From: Patescibacteria group bacterium
Lineage (GTDB): Bacteria; Patescibacteriota; Gracilibacteria; UBA1369; PNNO01
Reading direction: 5' to 3'
Assembly: GCA_018821175.1 (NCBI GenBank)
Contig: JAHJMX010000056.1
Coordinates: 1-9,007, forward strand
DNA: 9,007 nt
Below are positions 1 to 4,984 of the stretch, piece after piece (the stretch's first letter is position 1; each line of letters opens with the position of its first letter). Below the pieces are notes generated by a model. That model saw only the letters and a program-made list of their open reading frames with translations. It was not told the origin of the DNA and searched no databases. The position numbers and the translations under genes were made by a program.

Positions 1-217
1 CCGATCTCTCTCTAAGGGAATAAATGGGCGCATCGGCTAAAACTTTTTTGAAGTTTGGTGCTGGCGTAGTGAAATTTTCATATTCAGGATGATTGAAAAA
101 AAGCACATATTCATTTTTGTTGTCCAGTTTTGCTATTCGTGTAACAAGCTCATGTACATAACGCCCAATCCCTGTAAATTTACTTGAGTAAATTCTGCAG
201 TCTATTCCGATCTTCAT
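1..217 (-). CDS. GT4-type glycosyltransferase, N-terminal fragment (cut by window edge)
   Basis: Partial gene: ATG at 215-217 on the minus strand, open through 72 codons to the window edge. The protein begins MKIGIDCRIYSSKFTGIGRY and continues with HELVTRIAKLDNKNEYVLFF. This is the usual first strand and helix of a GT-B fold, GT4-family glycosyltransferase: MKIGID at residues 1-6, the glycine-rich GIGRY loop, then a helix and the second strand. Such enzymes move a sugar from a nucleotide-sugar donor onto a lipid or glycan acceptor at the cytoplasmic membrane face. The donor-binding C-terminal half lies outside the window, so donor and acceptor are unknown. The start resembles that of the glycosyltransferase at 4985-6091 (MKIGID, and LDKKNEYFLY against LDNKNEYVLF), so the two are probably paralogues. 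No Shine-Dalgarno sequence precedes the start; the leader is AT-rich. Confidence 0.8.
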   Translation of the reverse strand, partial: MKIGIDCRIYSSKFTGIGRYVHELVTRIAKLDNKNEYVLFFNHPEYENFTTPAPNFKKVLADAPIYSLRERS

Positions 218-240
218 ATTATTTATACTTTATAAAAAAA

Positions 241-268
241 TTGCTTGAGTTTCATTTGGAAATATACT
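241..268 (+). promoter_or_regulatory. Probable promoter of tRNA-Asp
   Basis: A -10 box TATACT (263-268, five of six consensus bases) lies 16 bp after a weak -35 box TTGCTT (241-246). The predicted transcript start near 275 is about 19 bases before the mature tRNA 5' end, a normal leader length for a tRNA. The -35 match is poor, so the call rests mainly on the -10 box and its position. Confidence 0.45.
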
Positions 269-293
269 ATGTTTACTCGTGCTTTGGCAATGT

Positions 294-370
294 GGAGCGG
301 TAGTTCAGTTGGTTAGAACGCCTGCCTGTCACGCAGGAGGTCGCGGGTTCGAGTCCCGTCCGTTCCGCCA
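294..370 (+). tRNA. tRNA-Asp (anticodon GUC)
   Basis: A 77-base cloverleaf can be folded by eye. The acceptor stem GGAGCGG (294-300) pairs with CCGTTCC (360-366) with one G-U pair. The D stem is GTTC/GAAC. The anticodon stem CCTGC/GCAGG (321-325 and 333-337) encloses loop CTGTCAC with anticodon GTC at 328-330. The T stem GCGGG/CCCGT encloses TTCGAGT. The discriminator base is G and the 3' CCA is encoded (368-370). Anticodon GUC reads aspartate codons GAC and GAU. A five-T run follows immediately. The open frame that reads through this gene (279-479) is an artefact of the tRNA sequence. Confidence 0.97.
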
Positions 371-416
371 TTTTTATGCCAAAGGCGATAGATTTGAAAT
401 CTATGATGAATTTTTA

Positions 417-439
417 CCACTCAACTTAGACTTGAGTGG
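417..439. terminator. Hairpin between tRNA-Asp and the convergent gene, possible terminator
   Basis: A perfect 8-bp inverted repeat, CCACTCAA (417-424) and TTGAGTGG (432-439), encloses a 7-base loop. On the plus strand it is followed by the T-rich ATTTCGTTTATTTTTT, so it could end the tRNA transcript. On the minus strand it covers the last codons and stop of the 421-831 gene but is followed by TAAAAA rather than a T run. The stem has only four G/C pairs, so as an intrinsic terminator it is weak. Confidence 0.35.
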
Positions 440-831
440 ATTTCGTTTATTTTTTCTGCAATTGGTTCAAAAGTTCTGATGTATCTTTTTCTGTAAGATA
501 TTGCTTTTTCTAAATCTCCTGAACCAATCCCTTCAGCCAAATAGTCGAAAGATTCAGCAATTTGTGATAGTGACGTATCAAATATTGTATATTTTAATTT
601 TTTGTAGTCTTCTGGAGATAAACCTTTGTCGATCAAGAGTCTTGCTTGGTTTGCGGTTATTTCACATATTGTTTTAATTGTAGCAAATTCTTGTTTTAGC
701 GTTTCATCACTATCTTGATAAAATTCACTTTGATGTGCAAGTGGCCCTTCTGGATTCCCCTTGAATGTTGTTTGTTGACGGATCAAAAAACCGTTTTGTA
801 GCCCAACGTGGCTGTTTGAGTAAGTGTCCAT
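421..831 (-). CDS. Hypothetical protein, 136 aa, helix-rich and soluble
   Basis: I do not recognise this family. The 136-residue product has no membrane segment or signal peptide. The first 40 residues are polar and look poorly ordered (rich in Q, N, S and G). From about residue 43 to the end it reads as a run of amphipathic helices (for example ETLKQEFATIKTICEITANQ, and a basic stretch SYRKRYIRTFEPIAEKINEI at 112-131), suggesting a small helical bundle or adaptor. It ends with TGA. The ATG at 831 is supported by a near-consensus promoter on the same strand (864-892) giving a leader of about 25 bases; no Shine-Dalgarno sequence is present. It is transcribed divergently from the HTH gene at 1006, the usual arrangement of a regulator and its target, so it may be controlled by that protein. 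Function unknown. Confidence 0.75.
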   Translation of the reverse strand: MDTYSNSHVGLQNGFLIRQQTTFKGNPEGPLAHQSEFYQDSDETLKQEFATIKTICEITANQARLLIDKGLSPEDYKKLKYTIFDTSLSQIAESFDYLAEGIGSGDLEKAISYRKRYIRTFEPIAEKINEIHSSLS

Positions 832-863
832 ATTTATGCAAGTAGAAATTTTATTATGCGGCG

Positions 864-892
864 ATTTTAGGTGAAGCTATTTGCCTTGTCAA
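864..892 (-). promoter_or_regulatory. Promoter of the 421-831 gene
   Basis: On the minus strand a perfect -35 box TTGACA (plus-strand TGTCAA, 887-892) is followed after exactly 17 bp by TAAAAT (plus-strand ATTTTA, 864-869), five of six -10 consensus bases. The predicted start near 857 gives a leader of about 26 bases before the ATG at 831. Confidence 0.7.
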
Positions 893-898
893 ATCTAT

Positions 899-916
899 AT
901 ATCCAAGCCTGGATAT
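899..916. promoter_or_regulatory. Dyad between divergent promoters, candidate operator
   Basis: A perfect inverted repeat, ATATCCA (899-905) and TGGATAT (910-916), is separated by AGCC. It lies between the minus-strand -35 box (887-892) and the plus-strand -35 box (938-943), outside both core promoters but within reach of each. That position suits a dimeric regulator acting on one or both divergent genes, and the neighbouring HTH gene is an obvious candidate. The link is inferred from position only. Confidence 0.45.
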
Positions 917-937
917 TGTCTACTCAAAATTTTAAAC

Positions 938-966
938 TTGATTACCCAAAAAAAAATACATATAAT
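938..966 (+). promoter_or_regulatory. Promoter of the HTH gene
   Basis: A perfect -10 box TATAAT (961-966) follows the -35 box TTGATT (938-943, four of six) at the optimal 17-bp spacing. Predicted transcription starts near 973, giving a leader of about 33 bases to the ATG at 1006. This excludes the longer reading from the GTG at 871, which would start upstream of the promoter. Confidence 0.7.
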
Positions 967-1005
967 GACAATCCAAACCATTATTACCCTTTAAACCCTT
1001 TTGTT

Positions 1006-1449
1006 ATGGCTCAAACATTTTTGACTATTCAAGAATCTGCGAAGTTGTCTGGTAAGTCGATTCAAACAATTCGTCGCGCGATTAAATCAAAAAAAGTTAA
1101 GTCACGAAAAAGGAAAACTCCACAAGGGTATAATTATATGATTGATAAAGACAGTTTGGTTTCGACATATGATTTGAAAAAGATTTTTGATGAACAAGCT
1201 GCAGAAAACAAGTCTGTTCAAAAAGAAAAACTTTCAAAAACTCCTCGTAATCTTGCTACTCAATATCTTTCAAAAGAAGATCTTGGAATATTCAAAGAAA
1301 CTGTTCAAACGTTGATTGACCAACATGAAAAAGACAAAGAAAACTTTTTCCGCCTTGTGAAATCTTTTCAAGATAGAGTTGTTGTATTGGAAAACCAAGT
1401 TAAGTTGCTTGGGACTCCATCTAAAAAATGGTATCAAATCTGGAAATAA
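1006..1449 (+). CDS. Small helix-turn-helix protein with C-terminal coiled coil and tryptophan-rich tail
   Basis: The 147-residue product starts MAQTFLTIQESAKLSGKSIQ. Residues 5-51 resemble the MerR/excisionase-type winged HTH: TIQESAKLSGKSIQTIRRAI gives the two HTH helices, then a basic stretch KSRKRKTPQGYNY and a closing IDKDSL strand. Residues 55-85 are a charged linker. Residues 90-135 form a long helix with heptad-like hydrophobics (LGIFKETVQTLIDQ, FFRLVKSF, VVVLENQVKLL), a probable coiled coil for self-association. The last residues KKWYQIWK carry two tryptophans and could form an amphipathic membrane-touching end. The ATG at 1006 is chosen because the frame is also open upstream (from GTG 871) but the promoter at 938-966 lies inside that extension, whose translation looks non-protein-like. 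It is probably a DNA-binding regulator or DNA-organising protein; the target is not known. A lipid-kinase gene follows after 28 bases. Confidence 0.8.
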   Translation: MAQTFLTIQESAKLSGKSIQTIRRAIKSKKVKSRKRKTPQGYNYMIDKDSLVSTYDLKKIFDEQAAENKSVQKEKLSKTPRNLATQYLSKEDLGIFKETVQTLIDQHEKDKENFFRLVKSFQDRVVVLENQVKLLGTPSKKWYQIWK

Positions 1450-1477
1450 GTTTTGTGGTTTTTAAACAAAGGATTTT

Positions 1478-2119
1478 ATGCGAAAAAAACTTCGTAAAGA
1501 AATATTACGAAAGATTTGGCACTTGAATCAAATGTTCATTATCTTTGGGTATGTAGCTTTGCGATATTACTTTTCTGAGCGTGTTGCCACTTTTGGGCTT
1601 GTGATTTTGCTTTTGATTGTTATGGAATTTGAATCAATTAGGCTTAGATGGAAGCTTAAAATTCCAGGTGCATTTAATATTTTGCGAAAACATGAACAAT
1701 ATCACGCGACTGGCATGCTTTATGTTGTCCTTTCAGTTATTGTTTGTTTTGCTGTGTTTGATTTTAAGATTGCGCTTATTGCTCTTTTAATGGGTGTTTT
1801 TGGCGATTTTGTTTCTGCAATTATTGGAATCAAATATGGGAAAATGCGGCTTAAAAGCGGGAAATCAATCGAAGGGTTTTTTGCTGGATTTGTTATGAAT
1901 ATGATTGTTGGTGGAGTTTTTCTTTGGGAATACCCAATTGTAGCACTTACTATGGCATGTGTTGCATCAGTTGTTGAACTTTTCACATATAAGTTGGATG
2001 ATAATTTGACTGTTCCAATTTTCACTGGCTTTTCTGGTCAAATTGTTGTCTTGATTCTAGGAATAAATCTTGTTCAATTCACGAATCCTCTGCAGGATTT
2101 ATATAGTTTTTTCTTCTAA
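1478..2119 (+). CDS. Polyprenol/diacylglycerol kinase-like membrane protein (SEC59/DGK1/VTE5 type)
   Basis: A 213-residue polytopic membrane protein with roughly six to seven hydrophobic segments. Landmarks of the SEC59/DGK1/phytol-kinase group are visible: an N-terminal RK-x-x-H (R11, K12, H15), an acidic E-x-E-x-x-R after the second helix (E50, E52, R55), GDFVSAIIGIKYGK (109-122), KSIEGFFAGF (129-138), and E167 followed by KLDDNLTVP (172-180). Family members phosphorylate a lipid alcohol (dolichol, phytol, diacylglycerol) at the membrane, typically with CTP. The bacterial substrate is usually unproven; recycling of an undecaprenol-like glycan carrier would fit the glycosyltransferases in this window but is inference. 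The ATG at 1478 is preceded by AAAGGA at 1468-1473 with a 4-base gap. The 28-base spacing from the HTH gene suggests a shared transcript. Length and motifs look complete. Confidence 0.8.
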   Translation: MRKKLRKEILRKIWHLNQMFIIFGYVALRYYFSERVATFGLVILLLIVMEFESIRLRWKLKIPGAFNILRKHEQYHATGMLYVVLSVIVCFAVFDFKIALIALLMGVFGDFVSAIIGIKYGKMRLKSGKSIEGFFAGFVMNMIVGGVFLWEYPIVALTMACVASVVELFTYKLDDNLTVPIFTGFSGQIVVLILGINLVQFTNPLQDLYSFFF

Positions 2120-2162
2120 ATTTCGAAAAATTTCCAATTTAACGAAACCTTTAAATCTGATT

Positions 2163-2192
2163 TTGAAAGTGCTAGCTTGTGTTCAGTTTAAA
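2163..2192 (+). promoter_or_regulatory. Possible promoter of the glutamate dehydrogenase gene
   Basis: A TTGAAA box (2163-2168) and a TTTAAA box (2187-2192) are 18 bp apart, four to five of six consensus bases each. The predicted start near 2200 would leave a leader of about 18 bases before ATG 2218. If correct it excludes the in-frame GTG at 2179 as start codon. The match is moderate in an AT-rich gap. Confidence 0.35.
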
Positions 2193-2217
2193 TTCCCAAA
2201 TCTTAACCAAATGGCTT

Positions 2218-3462
2218 ATGTCGCTATTCGACAACACTCTCAAGCAAATTGAGCAGGCCGCTTCTATCATGAGTCTCGATAAAGATATCGTGACTATTTT
2301 GAGTTCGCCAAAAAAAATCCTACAGGTTAGCTTGCCTATCCGAATGGATTCTGGAGAACTTAAAGTATTCCAAGGTTTTCGTGTACAACATAATGATGTC
2401 GCTGGTCCTTTCAAAGGAGGAATTCGATATCATCAACAAGTTGATATGCATGAAGTTAAAGCTCTTGCAACTTGGATGACAATGAAATGTTCTGTTGTCG
2501 GAATTCCTCTAGGTGGAGCAAAAGGTGGAATTATAGTTGATCCAAAAACTCTTTCAAAACGTGAACTTGAAAAATTGACACGTAAATATGTAGATAGTAT
2601 AGAAGCATTTATTGGGCCAGAGCTTGATGTGCCTGCTCCAGACGTGAATACAACTCCTGAAATTATGGCTTGGATAGCTGATGAATATTCAAAACTTCAA
2701 AAGAGAAATAAACTAGGAGTTGTTACTGGTAAGCCTCTTGAAGTTGGCGGATCGCAAGGACGCGGAGATGCAACTTCTCGTGGTGGATATTATATTTTAA
2801 ATGAAGTTGCAAAAGCAAAAGGTATTAATCCTGCGGAAACTCGTGTTGTGATCCAAGGGTTTGGAAATGCGGGGTCTCATATGGCTCGTATTTTGCAAGA
2901 AGAAGGATATAAAATTCTTGGTGTCTCTGATTCTCGTGGGGGGGTTTATTCTCCAAGTGGAATTGATGTTAATTGTATAACTAAATGTAAAAAGGAGAAT
3001 GGATCAGTTCTTCAATGTGAATGTGGGAATGATATCAAGACAATAACTAACCAAGAATTACTCGAGCAAGACTGTGATATTTTGATACTTGCCGCTCTTG
3101 AAAATCAAGTTACAGCGGAGAATGCTGACAATGTTAAGGCGAAGATTGTTCTCGAGCTTGCCAATGGACCTGTGACTCCAGAAGCTGATGAGATTTTTAA
3201 AAATAAAGGAATTATGGTTGTTCCAGATATTTTGGCAAATGCTGGAGGAGTTACAGTTAGTTACTTTGAGATTGTGCAAAATGAAATGAATTATTATTGG
3301 TCAGAAGAAGAAGTGCAGGCAAAACTTGAGCCAATTATGATCAATGCATGGAATAGAGTTTTTGATATTCAAAAAGAGTTTGATTGTACTTTGAGACAAG
3401 CTGGTTTCATTTCAGCAATGCGTAGACTTGAAGCTAAGTTGAAAGCACGTGGATTAGAGTAA
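2218..3462 (+). CDS. gdhA: Glutamate dehydrogenase (Glu/Leu/Phe/Val dehydrogenase family)
   Basis: A 414-residue cytoplasmic enzyme, typical length for the hexameric family. It interconverts glutamate with 2-oxoglutarate plus ammonium using NAD(P). The N-terminal domain has FKGGIR (65-70), ATWMTMK ending in K90, and PLGGAKGG (97-104) with catalytic lysine K102; PAPDVNT (139-145) contains catalytic D142. The Rossmann domain has GFGNAG (214-219) with D238 ending the second strand, then AALENQ (292-297) and ELANGP. K90 and S348 (in GGVTVSYF) match the residues that bind the substrate side-chain carboxylate in glutamate enzymes, so glutamate is favoured over leucine or phenylalanine. Cofactor choice cannot be read securely. 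The ATG at 2218 (MSLFDNTL) is preferred to the in-frame GTG at 2179, which adds 13 residues not typical of the family. No Shine-Dalgarno sequence. C253, C257, C267 and C269 cluster in the Rossmann domain, which is unusual. Confidence 0.93.
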   Translation: MSLFDNTLKQIEQAASIMSLDKDIVTILSSPKKILQVSLPIRMDSGELKVFQGFRVQHNDVAGPFKGGIRYHQQVDMHEVKALATWMTMKCSVVGIPLGGAKGGIIVDPKTLSKRELEKLTRKYVDSIEAFIGPELDVPAPDVNTTPEIMAWIADEYSKLQKRNKLGVVTGKPLEVGGSQGRGDATSRGGYYILNEVAKAKGINPAETRVVIQGFGNAGSHMARILQEEGYKILGVSDSRGGVYSPSGIDVNCITKCKKENGSVLQCECGNDIKTITNQELLEQDCDILILAALENQVTAENADNVKAKIVLELANGPVTPEADEIFKNKGIMVVPDILANAGGVTVSYFEIVQNEMNYYWSEEEVQAKLEPIMINAWNRVFDIQKEFDCTLRQAGFISAMRRLEAKLKARGLE

Positions 3463-3494
3463 AAAATTACGTTGTTTTAATTTAGATATTTATT

Positions 3495-3540
3495 AAAAGG
3501 CCGCCATAAATCTTCAATAATTATGGTGGTCTTTTTGTTT
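3495..3540 (+). terminator. Intrinsic terminator of glutamate dehydrogenase
   Basis: AAAAGGCCGCCATAA (3495-3509) pairs with TTATGGTGGTCTTTT (3521-3535) to form a 15-bp stem with two G-U pairs and an 11-base loop, followed by CTTTTTGTTT. It lies 33 bases after the stop codon. It is the strongest hairpin-plus-T-run structure in the window. Confidence 0.88.
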
Positions 3541-3553
3541 ATTTGGTTTGCCG

Positions 3554-3582
3554 TTGACTGAATCGTTAAATGTGTGTAGATT
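3554..3582 (+). promoter_or_regulatory. Possible promoter of the small membrane gene
   Basis: TTGACT (3554-3559, five of six) and TAGATT (3577-3582, four of six) are spaced by exactly 17 bp. It lies just past the preceding terminator, where an independent promoter is expected. Several weaker TTGA/TATA-like pairs occur further down (3626-3700), so the start of transcription is not certain. Confidence 0.4.
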
Positions 3583-3755
3583 CCTGGCTAGAAAAATGAC
3601 TTTGCGCTCGTTTTTTTAAATAGGGTTGAATTGATTATTGATCATTGAAATATAGGATCAAGGGTCAAGTCGATAAACATGAGTTTCTCTTGGTATATTT
3701 CGCTATTAAATTAGCTGTTTTATGCCAGAAATTCATTCCTTGTCGGCTTGTTAAG

Positions 3756-3764
3756 AAGGAGGTG
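3756..3764 (+). promoter_or_regulatory. Full-length Shine-Dalgarno sequence fixing the start at 3768
   Basis: AAGGAGGTG is an extended match to the complement of the 16S rRNA 3' end. The GGAGG core ends five bases before ATG 3768. This decides the start of the small membrane protein. It is the only site of this strength in the window. Confidence 0.85.
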
Positions 3765-3767
3765 TTT

Positions 3768-3974
3768 ATGGTCAAAACAATATTGTCTCTTGTATTTTTT
3801 TTATTAGGGGTGTTGTTGATGATACTTTCAGCCAAACTATCTAGCCCACATTCGGTTGGTGTGGACAAAATTTTTGGAATTATCGCTCTCGTCTTTGGAA
3901 GTATCTTCTTGATTGTTGGGTTTATCATTTTGAGAGCACGGGATGAGAACCCCCCATATGGGAAAATGAGATGA
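3768..3974 (+). CDS. Small membrane protein, 68 aa, two transmembrane helices
   Basis: The product starts MVKTILSLVFFLLGVLLMIL. Two hydrophobic helices are visible, about residues 3-21 and 34-55, joined by a short polar loop (SAKLSSPHSVGVDK). The tail LRARDENPPYGKMR is charged, so by the positive-inside rule both ends are probably cytoplasmic. I recognise no family; similar two-helix proteins are common and mostly uncharacterised. The start is set by the perfect Shine-Dalgarno sequence at 3756-3764. The gene stands alone with its own leader and a terminator 35 bases after its TGA stop, which argues that it is a real, independently expressed gene. It converges with the NAD kinase gene. Confidence 0.75.
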   Translation: MVKTILSLVFFLLGVLLMILSAKLSSPHSVGVDKIFGIIALVFGSIFLIVGFIILRARDENPPYGKMR

Positions 3975-4008
3975 CTACACAAATAAGCTGTCGACAAGGA
4001 ACCGTTTT

Positions 4009-4047
4009 AGGAGATTCACAAATTCATATAGTGATTCTCCTTTTTTT
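4009..4047 (+). terminator. Intrinsic terminator between convergent genes
   Basis: AGGAGATTCAC (4009-4019) pairs with GTGATTCTCCT (4031-4041) with one internal T-T mismatch and an 11-base loop, followed by seven Ts (4041-4047). It ends the plus-strand transcript from 3768. The T run abuts the minus-strand NAD kinase stop codon (4046-4048). The same stem forms in the opposite transcript, but without a T run after it, so termination there is probably weaker. Confidence 0.85.
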
Positions 4048-4951
4048 ATTCTCCGCCCCAGCTTAATTTTTGTCTAAGCGCTTTATAATAATTCCCGCCA
4101 GTTATACGGATCATATCGAATCGTTTTGAGGATTTTCGTATTTTGATTTCATCCCCATATTGAAGATCCAATGTCTCTTGTCCATCGATTGTTAGACCAA
4201 CACTTTCTTTTTCGCGCTTTGTTTGAACGATAATTTTCAATTGTCTATCGTTTGGAATGATAATAGGTCTAAGTGAAAGAGAAGATGGGCAGATTGGGAC
4301 AATGACGAATGAATTTACCGAAGGGTGAACAATTGGGCCCCCTGCAGAAAGTGCGTGTCCAGTTGATCCAGTTGGAGTTGCAACAATTATACCGTCAGCC
4401 TCAAATTCAGTAATTTTTCTTTGATTTACTTCAAGTCTTAATGTGATTAGTCGTGCAAAAATCCCTTGATTCACAACGGCATCATTAAGAGCTAAACTTG
4501 TATAAATCTTCTCTCCATCTCGATAAATAGTAACTCTCAAAACGAATCTTCGATCGATTTTATATTGGTTTTTAAAAATACGATCTAAGCAACCATACAT
4601 CTTACTTGCTGTTGTTTCTGTTAGGAAGCCTAAGGTCCCCATATTTACTCCCAAAATCGGGACTTGTTTACTTCCAATTCTTCTCGCCGTTTTAATTAAA
4701 GTTCCATCTCCACCTAAACAAACAACCATATCAGCGTCTTGCAAAAGTTGTTCTTTTTTATATCCATCTGCGGTTTTTATTCCTTTGAATTCTTCTAATA
4801 AGTTAGCAACATTATTGTCATATAAAACTGTTTTCTTTTTCTTTTTCAAATAATCGATCAACTTAAAAACTTCTTCCCTTTTATTTACAATATTTCGTTT
4901 TGTGATAATCGCTACGGTATCGATTTGTTTTGGCTTTTTACCTTCAGTCAT
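4046..4951 (-). CDS. nadK: NAD kinase
   Basis: A 301-residue cytoplasmic enzyme that phosphorylates NAD to NADP. The GGDGT motif is at 80-84 (LGGDGTLIKTAR), followed by LGVNMGTLGFL (100-110). LNDAVV (155-160) holds the conserved ND pair. DGIIVATPTGSTGHALSAGG (186-205) is the nucleotide-binding loop of the beta-sandwich domain, and PICPSSLSLRP (219-229) and IDGQ (255-258) follow. The C-terminus NYYKALRQKLSWGG (287-300) is typical of the family. Length is normal. One deviation: the loop reads TGSTGH where most bacterial enzymes have TGSTAY. The gene follows the glycosyltransferase by 33 bases without a visible promoter or terminator, so they are probably co-transcribed. No Shine-Dalgarno sequence precedes ATG 4951. 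Confidence 0.95.
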   Translation of the reverse strand: MTEGKKPKQIDTVAIITKRNIVNKREEVFKLIDYLKKKKKTVLYDNNVANLLEEFKGIKTADGYKKEQLLQDADMVVCLGGDGTLIKTARRIGSKQVPILGVNMGTLGFLTETTASKMYGCLDRIFKNQYKIDRRFVLRVTIYRDGEKIYTSLALNDAVVNQGIFARLITLRLEVNQRKITEFEADGIIVATPTGSTGHALSAGGPIVHPSVNSFVIVPICPSSLSLRPIIIPNDRQLKIIVQTKREKESVGLTIDGQETLDLQYGDEIKIRKSSKRFDMIRITGGNYYKALRQKLSWGGE

Positions 4952-4984
4952 ATGCAGAGAGGATGAATTGTAATAAACTTGCTC

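Larger units (their letters stand above)
3541..3767 (+). other. Long intergenic region and leader with no gene recognised
   Basis: With the terminator before it, 305 bases separate two genes here. A candidate promoter sits at 3554-3582. From its predicted start near 3589, a leader of about 180 bases runs to the small membrane gene. Inside it TTGATC (3638-3643) and GATCAA (3656-3661) can form a 6-bp stem with a 12-base loop. The frame of the downstream gene stays open back to a TTG at 3645, but those 41 codons look non-coding and precede a perfect internal Shine-Dalgarno sequence. I recognise no known riboswitch or small RNA. Confidence 0.5.

Noticed and set aside
388..404. ATAGATTT-G-AAATCTAT palindrome after the tRNA
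   Set aside because: An AT-only stem with almost no loop; too weak for a terminator and likely chance in AT-rich DNA.
279..479. Plus-strand open frame of 66 codons
   Set aside because: It reads straight through the tRNA-Asp gene; the peptide is the typical false translation of a tRNA.
871..1005. N-terminal extension of the HTH gene from a GTG at 871
   Set aside because: The extension covers the promoter (938-966) and the candidate operator, and its residues do not look like part of the HTH domain.
1720..2025. Minus-strand open frame opposite the lipid kinase
   Set aside because: It is fully antisense to a gene with clear family motifs and shows no recognisable domain.
2179..2217. GTG start of glutamate dehydrogenase with 13 extra residues
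   Set aside because: It overlaps the likely promoter region, and ATG 2218 gives the normal family N-terminus.
3645..3767. Upstream 41-codon extension of the small membrane protein
   Set aside because: A perfect Shine-Dalgarno sequence directly precedes ATG 3768, and the extension looks non-coding.
3665..3997. Minus-strand open frame opposite the small membrane protein
   Set aside because: Antisense shadow; no ribosome site, promoter or domain, while the plus-strand gene has all expected signals.
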